Positions 43,876 to 52,481 of a stretch of 64,000 bases of DNA are shown here, piece by piece. A program made the translations under genes and the position numbers. The stretch is from Microterricola gilva (lineage in GTDB: Bacteria > Actinomycetota > Actinomycetes > Actinomycetales > Microbacteriaceae), in NCBI RefSeq assembly GCF_004217495.1, contig NZ_SHLC01000001.1:2232001-2296000 (forward strand), read 5' to 3'. Under the pieces are notes generated by a model that saw only the letters and a program-made list of their open reading frames with translations, ran no database searches and was not told the DNA's origin. Every line of letters begins with the position of its first letter. Positions within the stretch are counted from its first letter, which is position 1.

Positions 43876-46458
43876 GTGGGAACGGACGCACCACGCACGA
43901 CACGCCACAGGGGTATCCGGGTGTTGATCGGGATATTGGCCACGCTGCTCGTGCTCGTGATTGTTGCGGCCGGGGTCGGCGTGTGGACGGTGCAGCGCTC
44001 GTTCCCGACCACCAGCGGCCGACTCGACGTGCCGGGCCTCGACGCGACCGTCACCGTCGCCAGAGACGACGCGGGCATCCCGCAGATCACCGCTGACAGC
44101 GCCCACGACCTGTTCTACGCCCAGGGATTCGTGCACTCGCAGGACCGCTTCTGGGAGATGGACTTCCGGCGCCACGTCACGGCGGGGCGCCTGGCCGAGA
44201 TGTTCGGCCCGTCGCAGGTCGCAACCGATTCGTTCGTCCGCACCCTCGGCTGGCGCACGGTGGCCGAGGCCGAGGTCGCCATGCTCGACACCGAGACGCT
44301 CGCCTACTATCAGGCGTACGCCGACGGCGTGAACGCCTACCTCGCCTCCCGCAGCGGTGCCGAACTCTCGCTCGAATACGCCGTGCTCGGGTTGCAGAAC
44401 GCGCAGTACCGACCGGAGCCGTGGACGCCGGCCGACTCCGTCGCGTGGCTGAAGGCGATGGCCTGGGATCTCCGCAGCAACCTCGACGAGGAGATCGACA
44501 GGGCGCTGCTGTCGACCGCGCTGCCGCCCGAGGACGTGGCGCTGCTGCATCCGGCCTACCCATACTCCGCACACCCGACGATCGTCGGCGGGCCCGTTCC
44601 CGCAGCCCCGGCGGGCCAGAACGTCGAGCCGATCGCCACGGATGCCGGACCGGACGCCGCCGACGCTGCACTGGCCGACCGCGCGTCGGTCGACGCGCTC
44701 AGCTCCCTGCAGGCGAGCCTCGACGCACTGCCGGAGCTCCTCGGCCCGGCAGGCAACGAGATCGGCTCCAACTCCTGGGTGGCGGCGGGCGCGCTGACCG
44801 ACACCGGCGCCCCGATCCTCGCGAACGACCCGCACCTCGGCGCGGTCATGCCATCGGTCTGGTACCAGATGGGCCTGCGCTGCAGCGAGGTGAGCGAGGC
44901 CTGCCCATTCGACGTCGCCGGCTACAGCTTCTCCGGCCTCCCCGGCATCGTCATCGGCCACAACGCCTCGATCGCCTGGGGGCTGACCAATCTGGGCCCG
45001 GATGTCGCCGACCTCTACCTCGAACGGGTCAGCGCCGACGGCTACGAGCTCGACGGCGCCGTGCATCCATTCGGCGAGCGCACCGAGACGATCCGCGTCG
45101 CCGGCGCCGACCCCGTCGAGCTCATCGTGCGCTCGACCGGTCGCGGCCCGATCGTGACCGACATCACCGAGAACTTCACGGAGATCGCCGGGGAGTATCC
45201 GGAGGCCTCTGGGCAGCCGGACGGCGACTACGCGCTGTCGCTGCAGTGGACGGCGCTGACACCCGGCCACACGCCGTCGGCGATCTTCGCGATCAACAAG
45301 GCAGCCAACTGGGACGAGTTCCGCTCGGGAGCGCGCCTGTTCGAGGTGCCGTCTCAGAACCTGATCTACGCCGACACGGCCGGCAACATCGGCTACCAGG
45401 CGCCGGGCACCGTGCCGATCCGGCTGAGTGGCGACGGAACACTCCCCGTGCCGGGCTGGAGCAGCGCATACGGCTGGGCGGGCTCCATCCCGTTCGAGCA
45501 GCTGCCGAGCGTCGCCAACCCGCCGAGCGGCCTCATCGTCACGGCCAACAACGCCGCAGTCGGCCCCGACTACCCTCACCTCATCACCGCGGACTGGGAT
45601 CTCGGCTACCGCGCCCAGCAGATCAACGCGCGCCTGGCAGCGATGGTGGCGGCCGGCGAGAAGCTCACCGTCGACGACATGGCGGCCGTGCAGGCCGACA
45701 ACCTCAATGCGATCGCGGTGCAGCTCGCACCGGTGCTCGCCGGGCTGCCACTCAGCGGGGACGCCTCGAAGGCGCAGCGCCTGCTCACGGACTGGGACTA
45801 CTCGGATGACGCCGACTCCGCGGCATCCGCCTATTTCAACATGACGTGGCGCCAGCTGCTCACCGCGATGTTCGACGACAAGCTGCCGGCTGGCACGGAG
45901 CCGGTGGGTGGCGACCGCTGGTTCAGCGTCGTCGGCACCCTGCTCGGCCAGCCGGACTCCCCCTGGTGGACCAACGAGAAGCTCGGCATCACCGGAATGG
46001 ACGCGATGCTCTCCTACGCGGCGGAGCAGGCGTGGGAGGAAGGCACGAAGAAGCTCGGCTCCGACCCTACGCGCTGGGAATGGGGTGATCTGCACACCCT
46101 CACGTTGACGAACGCGAGCTTCGGCGAATCCGGTGTTGCACCGATCGAGTGGTTGTTCAACCGCGGGCCGTACTCGGTTGCCGGTGGTTCCTCCGTCGTC
46201 AACGCCGTCGGCTGGGATGCCACGGTCGGCTACGCCGTCGACTGGGTGCCGTCGATGCGCCAGGTGATCAGCCTCGCCGACTTCGACGACTCCACCTGGG
46301 TCAACCTCACCGGAGCGTCAGGGCACGCATTCAACCCGCACTACGCCGATCAGACGCCCCTCTGGCAGCAGCACAAGACCCGGCCATGGGCGTTCACCCC
46401 GGATGCGGTGAGCACGGCATCACGCGACATCCTGCAGCTTCAGCCCAGCGGCGGCTGA
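43876..46458 (+). CDS. Penicillin acylase family Ntn-hydrolase, membrane-anchored or exported
   Basis: An 860-residue N-terminal-nucleophile amidase. Seen: a signal anchor (residues 15-38, VLIGILATLLVLVIVAAGV), A-chain features DDAGIPQITADSAHDLFYAQGFVHSQDRFWEMDFRRHVTAGRLAEMFG, and the autocatalytic cleavage site with nucleophile serine in GNEIGSNSWVAAG (near residue 297), followed by LANDPHLGAVMPSVWYQMGL and GLPGIVIGHNASIAWGLTN; the Asn at TANNAAVG is the oxyanion-type residue. GTG start with GAGGGAG seven bases upstream. Substrates of this family include beta-lactams and acyl-homoserine lactones; here it is unknown. Confidence 0.9.
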   Translation: MGTDAPRTTRHRGIRVLIGILATLLVLVIVAAGVGVWTVQRSFPTTSGRLDVPGLDATVTVARDDAGIPQITADSAHDLFYAQGFVHSQDRFWEMDFRRHVTAGRLAEMFGPSQVATDSFVRTLGWRTVAEAEVAMLDTETLAYYQAYADGVNAYLASRSGAELSLEYAVLGLQNAQYRPEPWTPADSVAWLKAMAWDLRSNLDEEIDRALLSTALPPEDVALLHPAYPYSAHPTIVGGPVPAAPAGQNVEPIATDAGPDAADAALADRASVDALSSLQASLDALPELLGPAGNEIGSNSWVAAGALTDTGAPILANDPHLGAVMPSVWYQMGLRCSEVSEACPFDVAGYSFSGLPGIVIGHNASIAWGLTNLGPDVADLYLERVSADGYELDGAVHPFGERTETIRVAGADPVELIVRSTGRGPIVTDITENFTEIAGEYPEASGQPDGDYALSLQWTALTPGHTPSAIFAINKAANWDEFRSGARLFEVPSQNLIYADTAGNIGYQAPGTVPIRLSGDGTLPVPGWSSAYGWAGSIPFEQLPSVANPPSGLIVTANNAAVGPDYPHLITADWDLGYRAQQINARLAAMVAAGEKLTVDDMAAVQADNLNAIAVQLAPVLAGLPLSGDASKAQRLLTDWDYSDDADSAASAYFNMTWRQLLTAMFDDKLPAGTEPVGGDRWFSVVGTLLGQPDSPWWTNEKLGITGMDAMLSYAAEQAWEEGTKKLGSDPTRWEWGDLHTLTLTNASFGESGVAPIEWLFNRGPYSVAGGSSVVNAVGWDATVGYAVDWVPSMRQVISLADFDDSTWVNLTGASGHAFNPHYADQTPLWQQHKTRPWAFTPDAVSTASRDILQLQPSGG

Positions 46459-46570
46459 AGCACACTGGCCCCCACCCCACGGCGCCAGACCGACACCGGC
46501 CCCCACCCCACGTCGCAAGCGTGACACCGGCGCCCACCTCCGCGGCGGCGGCTCCGCGAATCCTCGCACC

Positions 46571-46752
46571 GTGTGAGCGGGGCCCACCCCCACGTCGGCT
46601 GAGGGAGCGCCAGCGACCGAAGCCCTGAGTGGGTCAGCGGAGACAGTCGCGCCCGTGTGAGCGGGGCCCACCCCCACGTCGGCTGAGGGAGCGCCAGCGA
46701 CCGAAGCCCTGAGCGGCACAGCGGGGACTCGCGCCCGTGTGAGCGGGGCCCG
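46571..46752. repeat. Two 82-84 bp tandem repeats plus a partial third
   Basis: Units begin GTGTGAGCGGGGCCCACCCC at 46571 and 46655, with a fragment at 46737. Inside each is GGCTGAGGGAGCGCCAGCG and CCGAAGCCCTGAG, related to the start of the 16481-17134 repeat units. The 515-bp gap 46459-46973 holds these, the nested inverted repeat and the gltA terminator; no gene is supported. Confidence 0.8.
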
Positions 46753-46880
46753 GCGGGGTTGCTCCTCAGCTCAAACAATGGGGCTTTGCTCCGGGCCCCA
46801 TTTCCCGGGACCGGTCGCGTTGAGCCTGGCTGTGGGGCCCGGAGCAAAGCCCCATAACTCGACACCCCGCAACCCCGCCG
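46751..46880. repeat. Nested inverted repeat (fold-back structure)
   Basis: Inner arms of 23 bp, perfect (46778-46800 and 46833-46855; begin ATGGGGCTTTGCTCCGG), around a 32-base loop. Outer arms of 12 bp, CGGCGGGGTTGC (46751-46762) and GCAACCCCGCCG (46869-46880). It lies between convergent genes and could act as a bidirectional terminator, but it is unusually large. Confidence 0.8.
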
Positions 46881-46932
46881 AGCCTCTCAACCAGTCCGTT
46901 TGCGACTGCCAGCGCGCCCCGTTAACGCAGAA

Positions 46933-46964
46933 ACGGCCGACCACACGTGGGTGTGGCCGGCCGT
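46933..46964 (-). terminator. Terminator of gltA
   Basis: ACGGCCGACCACAC / GTGTGGCCGGCCGT, 14-bp stem with one wobble pair and loop GTGG, 10 bp after the gltA stop; read leftward it runs into CGTTTCTGCG. Confidence 0.75.
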
Positions 46965-46973
46965 CGGTGCGAT

Positions 46974-48314
46974 CTAGCGCTGGGGGAAGTCGCGCGCGGG
47001 CGCTCCCGTGTACAGCTGCTGCGGGCGACCGATCTTCGTCTGCGGGTCCTGGTTCATCTCACGCCAGTGGGCGATCCAGCCGGGCAGGCGGCCGATCGCG
47101 AACAGCACGGTGAACATGTGCGTCGGGAAGCCCATGGCCTTGTAGATGACGCCGGTGTAGAAGTCGACGTTCGGGTAGAGGCGACGCGACTTGAAGTAGT
47201 CGTCCTCGAGGGCGATCTGCTCGAGCTCCATGGCGATGTCGAGCAGCTCGTCCTTGACGCCGAGAGCGGCGAGCACCTCGTGGGCGCTCTCCTTGACGAG
47301 CTTCGCGCGCGGGTCGTAGTTCTTGTAGACGCGGTGTCCGAAGCCCATGAGCTTGACGCCGGCTTCCTTGTTCTTCACGCGCTCGACGTACCGGGCAACG
47401 CCCTCACCCGAGTCGCGGATCTCGGCCAGCATCGTGAGAACAGCCTCGTTGGCTCCACCGTGCAGCGGGCCGGAGAGGGCCTGGATGCCGGCGGACACCG
47501 ACGCGAAGAGGTTGGCATCCGTCGAGCCGACGAGGCGAACGGTCGAGGTCGACGCGTTCTGCTCGTGGTCTTCGTGCAGCATGAGCAGACGCTCGAGGGC
47601 ACGCGACACGGCCGGGTTCGGCACGTACTGCTCCGCCATGTTGCCGAAGTTGAGCTTGAGGAAGTTGTCGACGAAGCTCAGCGAGTTGTCCGGGTACAGG
47701 AAGGCCTGGCCGATGCTCTTCTTGTGCGCGTAGGCGGCCATAACGGGAAGCTTGGCGAGCAGGCGAATGGTGGCCAGCTCGATGTCTTCCGGGTCCTTGG
47801 AGGTGAGGTCGCCCTGGTAGTAGGTCGACAGCGCCGAGACACCGGCGCTCAGCACCGACATGGGGTGGGCATCGTGCGGGAGCGCACCGAAGAACTTCTT
47901 GAGGTCCTCGTGCAGCAGGGTGTGGCGGCGGATCTTGTCGTCGAAGTCGGCGAGCTCGCTCGCGCTCGGGAGCTCGCCGTAGATCAGCAGCCAGGCGGTC
48001 TCGAGGAACGTCGAGTGCTCGGCGATCTGCTCGATCGGATAGCCGCGGTAGCGGAGGATCCCCTGCGCGCCATCGATGTACGTGATCGCCGACTTGGTCG
48101 ACGCCGTGTTCACGAAGCCGTAGTCAAGGGCGGTGAGCCCCGTCTGCTTGGTGAGGGTCGACACGTCCAGGCTGGCAGGCCCGTCGACTCCCTCAAGAAT
48201 CGGGAACTCGGCGGTGCCGCCCGGGTAGCTCAGCGTGGCCATCACCGGCTGCGCCGGGGTGGTTGCCGCTTCGGCCTCTGTTGTTCCGGCCTGTGCCTGC
48301 TCGACGTCGCCCAC
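46974..48314 (-). CDS. gltA: Citrate synthase
   Basis: Type II-like citrate synthase, 446 aa, first enzyme of the TCA cycle. Seen: GILRYRGYPIEQIAEHSTFLETAWLLIYGELP, LMLHEDHEQNASTSTVRLVGST, catalytic His in SGPLHGGANEAVLTML, the second His in GFGHRVYKNYDPRAKLV, and the catalytic Asp in YPNVDFYTGVIYKAMG. The length and N-terminal extension are those of actinobacterial GltA2-type enzymes. Single-gene unit with a terminator. Divergent from the lipoprotein gene. Confidence 0.97.
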   Translation of the reverse strand: MGDVEQAQAGTTEAEAATTPAQPVMATLSYPGGTAEFPILEGVDGPASLDVSTLTKQTGLTALDYGFVNTASTKSAITYIDGAQGILRYRGYPIEQIAEHSTFLETAWLLIYGELPSASELADFDDKIRRHTLLHEDLKKFFGALPHDAHPMSVLSAGVSALSTYYQGDLTSKDPEDIELATIRLLAKLPVMAAYAHKKSIGQAFLYPDNSLSFVDNFLKLNFGNMAEQYVPNPAVSRALERLLMLHEDHEQNASTSTVRLVGSTDANLFASVSAGIQALSGPLHGGANEAVLTMLAEIRDSGEGVARYVERVKNKEAGVKLMGFGHRVYKNYDPRAKLVKESAHEVLAALGVKDELLDIAMELEQIALEDDYFKSRRLYPNVDFYTGVIYKAMGFPTHMFTVLFAIGRLPGWIAHWREMNQDPQTKIGRPQQLYTGAPARDFPQR

Positions 48315-48501
48315 GGCGCCTCCTGAATCCTGGATGGTGGAAGGGGAAGAAAGTTGATGGACGGGCGCACGATGAGCGCGCAGTCCGAGTTACAGCCTAA
48401 TCCGCGCCGCAGCCTACTGTTGCATCCGCTCAAGAATGTGCGATTCCGTTGGAGAAAAGCTCCTGATTCGATTCGCCAGCACCGGACACTATGATCACCG
48501 T

Positions 48502-49677
48502 ATGACCACGAGGCGGGGGCTCGCGTGCTGCGGCATCGCGCTGACGACCCTGCTGCTGGCCGGATGCACGACTGAATCCTCCCCCGATGGCTGGCTGCTC
48601 AGCCCGCTCACGGTCAATGACGGCAGCTACGGCCAGGAGACGGATATCACTGCCGGGATCTGGAACCTCAGCGACGACACCGCAGGCGGCGTGTGGACGG
48701 AATCCGCCGGTTCGTGGCTCGGCGTCGCCGCGGATGGCGCGATCACCCGCTTCAACGAGGAGACGAGATACGGGGTGACGGCCCTCGACATCGCCGCCGT
48801 CAATCCGACCATGCTCTACGTGCTGCGCCCCCTCGGCAGCGGCGTACTGAACACGACGGTGGAACTCTTCGACACGGCGACACGCACCTCTGAGCCGGTC
48901 CTCAGCGGCCAGCGCGTGCGGACGAGCCCGGATCCGACGCTCCCGTTCACCGCGGACGGCACCGTCACCCCAGACTCCCCATTCGGCCCGATCACGAGCA
49001 TCGACGTCGACCCGAGCGGCCGACTCGTCTTCGTCGAACGCGTCGATCCGCAGGAGACGGGTTCCGGCGGCTACGTTGTCCGTCGGATGACGCGGGACGG
49101 TGAGCTCGAGACGCTGGCAGGCACGGCGGACACGGCGCTGCCCGGCTCCTCGGGCGATGCGGCGCCCCAGCCCGCGGACGGCGAGCAGCTTCGGGGCCGC
49201 GCGCTCTCCGCGGCATCCGTCGACGTCTCGGCCGGGCACCAACGGGGCGTCGTCGTCGGCACCGAGCATGGCGTGTTCCAGATCGAGACGGACGGCACAG
49301 CCCGCACCATCGACGGGCCGCTCCCGGCCGATTCCCCCCGCCGCGCCGCGCTGGAGTACGGTCCCGGATACCGGGTGAGACTCATCGACGCCGACGAGCT
49401 GGGTGCGGTCGTGTTGCCCACCGCCGTGCCGCCCAGCGCAGAGCAGCTGGATGCCGCCCCGGTTCGGGTGATGGGCGGCTCCGGCCGGTTCCGTGAACTC
49501 GTTCGCGGCTGGGATGGCGGCTCATGGTCGGGGCTCGCGGTGCACTCCGACACGATGAGGGCGACGGAAGCGCTGGCGCGCGCCCGCACCGCGGTGTGGG
49601 TCGCGCCGGGCGTTCTCGTGGCTGTTGTCCCAGGCAACGGCGACGATTCTGGGCTCGCCCGCATAGAGCTGCCCTGA
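48502..49677 (+). CDS. Putative lipoprotein with repeated beta-propeller-like strands
   Basis: A 391-residue exported protein. Seen: a lipoprotein signal peptide ending LLLAGCTTESS (lipobox LAGC, Cys 23 region), then repeated segments such as GVWTESAGSWLGVAADGAITRF, ITSIDVDPSGRLVFVERVD, VVRRMTRDGELETLAGTADTALPG and GVVVGTEHGVFQIETDGT, the look of NHL- or WD-type blades (short beta repeats with a turn of GxxxRxD kind). Probably membrane-anchored outside the cell. Function unknown. The ATG at 48502 gives the signal peptide; longer in-frame starts upstream do not. It is followed by a dispersed repeat. Confidence 0.75.
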   Translation: MTTRRGLACCGIALTTLLLAGCTTESSPDGWLLSPLTVNDGSYGQETDITAGIWNLSDDTAGGVWTESAGSWLGVAADGAITRFNEETRYGVTALDIAAVNPTMLYVLRPLGSGVLNTTVELFDTATRTSEPVLSGQRVRTSPDPTLPFTADGTVTPDSPFGPITSIDVDPSGRLVFVERVDPQETGSGGYVVRRMTRDGELETLAGTADTALPGSSGDAAPQPADGEQLRGRALSAASVDVSAGHQRGVVVGTEHGVFQIETDGTARTIDGPLPADSPRRAALEYGPGYRVRLIDADELGAVVLPTAVPPSAEQLDAAPVRVMGGSGRFRELVRGWDGGSWSGLAVHSDTMRATEALARARTAVWVAPGVLVAVVPGNGDDSGLARIELP

Positions 49678-49701
49678 TTTCTGCGGTCTCACTCAGCTCG
49701 C

Positions 49702-49736
49702 TGGTCGAGTAGGCCGTCTACGGCCGTATCGAGACC
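49702..49736. repeat. Dispersed REP-like repeat
   Basis: TGGTCGAGTAGGCCG, TCTA, CGGCCGTATCGAGACC. It can form a hairpin (GGCCG/CGGCC). An inverse copy overlaps the stop codon of the gene at 17166. Confidence 0.7.
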
Positions 49737-49827
49737 CTGAAAGTCGCGAAAACTCAGCGAGCGTCGGTGACGGCTCCCGAAGTTTCCTTGGCAGGGCTGC
49801 CGCCTTTCGCGATGCTGCGCATCGCGC
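49721..49827. repeat. 107-bp repeat, copy A (covers the 3' end of dapC)
   Basis: The reverse complement of this segment matches 55993-56099: 33 bases identical at one end, then partial identity to the shared GGTCTCGRTACGGCC. The last 24 codons of dapC lie within it. Confidence 0.75.
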
Positions 49828-50920
49828 GCAGGCGCGCGGCGGCCTCCGCGATGCGCTCATCGCTCGCGGTGAGCGAGAAACGCACGTGCTGCGGGTAGAA
49901 GTCACCGTAGAACGGCCCTGGACCGGCCAGGATGCCGAGTTCGGCCAGCCGATCGATCGTGGCCCAGGCGTCGCGCCCCTCGCTGCCCCAGAGGTAGAGA
50001 CCGGCCTCGCTGTGATCGATCGTGAAACCGGCGTCAAGCAGCGCCGGCAACAGCACGGCCCGCCTGGCACGGTAGATCTCGCGCTGGGCGTCGACATGCG
50101 CGTCATCGCCGAGGGCGACGACCATCGCCTCCTGCAGCGGCCCGGGCAGCATGAGGCCGGCGTGCTTGCGCACGGTGAGCAGCCGCTGGATGACTCCCCC
50201 GCAGCCGGCCGCGAATGCTGCACGGTATCCGGCCATGTTCGACTGCTTGCTCAGCGAGTAGACGGCCAGCACGTTCGTGCGGTCGTCGCCGACGACGCGC
50301 GGATCGAGGATGCTCGGAATGCGTTCGGCATCCCACGGCGCGTCCCAGCCGAGCTCGGCGTAGCACTCGTCGCTCACGATGACGGCGCCAAGTTCGCGTG
50401 CACGCTCGCGCGCGCTGCGCAGTTCGTCGACGCTGAGCACACGGCCGTCTGGGTTGCCTGGACTGTTCAGCCAGATGAGCTTGGTGTTCGCGGGCCATTC
50501 GGCCGGGTCATCGGAGGCGAGGCTCTCGGCTCCGGCGATTGCGGCGCCGATGGCGTACGTGGGGTATGCGGCGCGCGGGTGCACGATCACGTCACCCTCC
50601 CCGACCCCGAGCACGAACGGCAGCAGGGCGACGAGCTCCTTGGAGCCGATCGTCGGCAGCACATTGCGCTCAGCGAGCCCGGTCACGCCGCGACGGCGCT
50701 CGAACCAGTCGATGATGGCGCGACGCAGTTCGGGCGTTCCCGCCGTCTGCGGGTAGGCGTGCGCGTCGGTCGCCGTGGCGAGGGCGTCGCGGATCAGCGC
50801 CGGCGTCGGGTCAACGGGCGAACCGATCGAGAGATCGACGATTCCGCCCGGATGCCGGCGCGCCCGCTCGGCGAACGGCACCATCTGGTCCCACGGGTAT
50901 TCCGGGAGCTCTTTCAGCAC
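49754..50920 (-). CDS. dapC: Succinyldiaminopimelate transaminase
   Basis: PLP class I/II aminotransferase, 388 aa, making N-succinyl-LL-diaminopimelate. Seen: LPEYPWDQMVPFAERARRHPGGIVDLSIGSPVDPTP, the substrate/PLP region YPQTAGTPELRRAIIDW, GSKELVALLPFVLG, WLNSPGNPDGRVL, VIVSDECYAELGW, and the PLP lysine in VYSLSKQSNMAGYRAAFAAG. The GTG at 50918-50920 gives a normal start just after the ferredoxin gene (14 bp). Its tail RAMRSIAKGGSPAKETSGAV is inside a 107-bp repeat also present behind efeB, so the natural C-terminus may once have been shorter. Adjacent to the ferredoxin gene as in other actinobacteria. Confidence 0.92.
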   Translation of the reverse strand: MLKELPEYPWDQMVPFAERARRHPGGIVDLSIGSPVDPTPALIRDALATATDAHAYPQTAGTPELRRAIIDWFERRRGVTGLAERNVLPTIGSKELVALLPFVLGVGEGDVIVHPRAAYPTYAIGAAIAGAESLASDDPAEWPANTKLIWLNSPGNPDGRVLSVDELRSARERARELGAVIVSDECYAELGWDAPWDAERIPSILDPRVVGDDRTNVLAVYSLSKQSNMAGYRAAFAAGCGGVIQRLLTVRKHAGLMLPGPLQEAMVVALGDDAHVDAQREIYRARRAVLLPALLDAGFTIDHSEAGLYLWGSEGRDAWATIDRLAELGILAGPGPFYGDFYPQHVRFSLTASDERIAEAAARLRAMRSIAKGGSPAKETSGAVTDAR

Positions 50921-50934
50921 GAGGGCGCCCTGGC

Positions 50935-51255
50935 TCAGTGAGCCTGAGGCGGAAGAACCGCGATCACCGGGTGGTCCTTGGCGATGACGCCGACCTTGGC
51001 CGCGCCGCCCGGGGACCCGATCTCGTCGAAGAACTCGACGTTGGCCTTGTAGTAGTCGGCCCACTGCTCGGGGAGATCGTCTTCGTAGTAGATCGCCTCG
51101 ACGGGGCAGACGGGCTCGCAGGCACCGCAGTCGACGCATTCGTCTGGGTGAATGTAGAGCGAACGCTCACCCTCGTAGATGCAGTCAACCGGGCACTCGT
51201 CGATGCAAGCGCGGTCTTTGACGTCGACGCACGGAAGAGCGATGACATAGGTCAC
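50935..51255 (-). CDS. fdxA: 7Fe (3Fe-4S plus 4Fe-4S) ferredoxin
   Basis: A 106-residue FdxA/FdxC-type ferredoxin. Seen: CVDVKDRACIDECPVDCIYEGERSLYIHPDECVDCGACEPVCPVEAIYYEDDLP, with the seven-iron cysteine arrangement, and a C-terminal extension (WADYYKANVEFFDEIGSPGGAAKVG). GTG start at 51253-51255 with GAAGGGAATC upstream. It is upstream of dapC with 14 bp between; Mycobacterium has the same pair (fdxC next to an aminotransferase). Electron carrier for unknown partners. Confidence 0.96.
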   Translation of the reverse strand: MTYVIALPCVDVKDRACIDECPVDCIYEGERSLYIHPDECVDCGACEPVCPVEAIYYEDDLPEQWADYYKANVEFFDEIGSPGGAAKVGVIAKDHPVIAVLPPQAH

Positions 51256-51295
51256 AGTGTTCAGATTCCCTTCACGAGCACGCCATTGCAAGCGT

Positions 51296-51379
51296 TGCGT
51301 CCAGTCTACGCGCGCGACAAACGACTCGCCCGACAGTGCCACCGCTCGAGGCGGGCACTGCGTCCAGCCTACGCGCGCG
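51296..51379. repeat. 21-bp direct repeat around the end of the MshB-like gene
   Basis: TGCGTCCAG(T/C)CTACGCGCGC and one further G at 51296-51316 and 51359-51379, one mismatch. The second copy contains the stop codon (51369-51371) of the leftward gene. Confidence 0.75.
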
Positions 51380-52340
51380 GGGCGGGGCGAGCAGGCAGAC
51401 GCGGCCAGGCGATGACGACCGCTGCGATGAGTGCCGGTCCCATCGTCCAGGCCAGGCCGAGCGCCCCCTCCGGGATCAGCACGGATCCGCCCGTGCTCCG
51501 CAGCGAGAGCACGAAGATGGCAACGAGCACACCGAGCGCCGTGAACAGCACCGTGACGCGGTCGTGCAGCACGAGCCGGAGGCCGACAAGCAGCGCGGTG
51601 ATGCCGAGCAGCCCGAGGATCAGGCCCCACGGAATCGTCAGGGGGCCGAGCTGAATGGTCGACTGATGTGCAACGGTCGCCATGGCGCCGAAGATCGCTC
51701 CGACCACGAAGCCGAGCACGGCTGCGCCGATGCGGTTCGCGGTACTCGGCGGCTGCTCGGCCTCTGCGTGGCCGCCACCGATCATCACGAACTGTTCGGT
51801 GGCGCCGAGCAGGTGCGGCTCCTGATCGGCGAAGCTGACGGTGCGCTCGCGCACACTCACTCCGGGCAGCGCGGCCAGCGCGTCGCCCTTGGCGTCGAGC
51901 TGGTCAGAGACATCGACGGCGATGAGTCGCTTGCCGGCCGGCATCCGCCCCGTCACCGCCAGGTAGACGGGAAGGTGGCGCGCGGACGCCTCGGCGACGG
52001 CCGCCGCGACGAGGGCGGCCGCGTCGCCGCTCTCCTGGCCGGGGCCGAGCGCGGGAACGACGATCGCCGTCGCCTGCTGCGCATCGAACGCGGCCGCGAC
52101 CGCTGCCCGCGCGTCGGAGCCTGTCATGGCGTGGCTGCGCGCCCCCATCGCCCACAGCCCGGCCTCGGCCGCGGTGTCGGCGTCGGCGGTGAGCACGGCG
52201 GCGCTCGAACCGGAATCGACGAGCCTGGCGATGGTGCCACCGGCCTGGTCCAGTGCGTCGCGGCCCCGGGGAAACACGAGGAGCACGCGCTCGTCTCGTC
52301 CGCTCAACACCACGTGGCACCCATTTCGCTCAGCAAGCAC
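51369..52340 (-). CDS. Membrane protein with a degenerate PIG-L/MshB-like N-terminal domain
   Basis: A 323-residue protein in two parts. Residues about 15-195 resemble PIG-L/MshB deacetylases: ERVLLVFPRGRDALDQAGGT aligns to the canonical RVLVVAPHPDDEALGAGGT, and VDVSDQLDAKGDALAALPG to the end of the MshB fold. But the zinc motif HPDDE is FPRGRD (residues 23-28), and the later histidine ligands are not evident, so it should not deacetylate. Residues 200-320 hold four or five membrane segments (IGAAVLGFVVGAIFGAMATV and following), like the DUF6113-type protein that follows mshB in related genomes. I infer a fusion or merger of two neighbouring genes with loss of activity. Role unknown. Confidence 0.65.
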   Translation of the reverse strand: MLAERNGCHVVLSGRDERVLLVFPRGRDALDQAGGTIARLVDSGSSAAVLTADADTAAEAGLWAMGARSHAMTGSDARAAVAAAFDAQQATAIVVPALGPGQESGDAAALVAAAVAEASARHLPVYLAVTGRMPAGKRLIAVDVSDQLDAKGDALAALPGVSVRERTVSFADQEPHLLGATEQFVMIGGGHAEAEQPPSTANRIGAAVLGFVVGAIFGAMATVAHQSTIQLGPLTIPWGLILGLLGITALLVGLRLVLHDRVTVLFTALGVLVAIFVLSLRSTGGSVLIPEGALGLAWTMGPALIAAVVIAWPRLPARPAPRA

Positions 52341-52420
52341 GGTCGTCAGTCATCCTAACGAGCCCCGACTGGACAGGAGCCCTTCTCAGGTCTACGCTCG
52401 ACCTCCGGACGGCTTTGCCC

Positions 52421-52436
52421 TAAGGGTAGCCTTACC
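52421..52436. promoter_or_regulatory. Probable DtxR/IdeR iron box upstream of efeU
   Basis: TAAGGGTAGCCTTACC, matching 12 of 16 positions of the IdeR/DtxR consensus core TTAGGTTAGGCTAACC, 45 bp upstream of the efeU ATG. Confidence 0.6.
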
Positions 52437-52481
52437 AAACTCTCAGACTTCGTCAGTCTTGCTCCCAGCCACGGAAGACCC

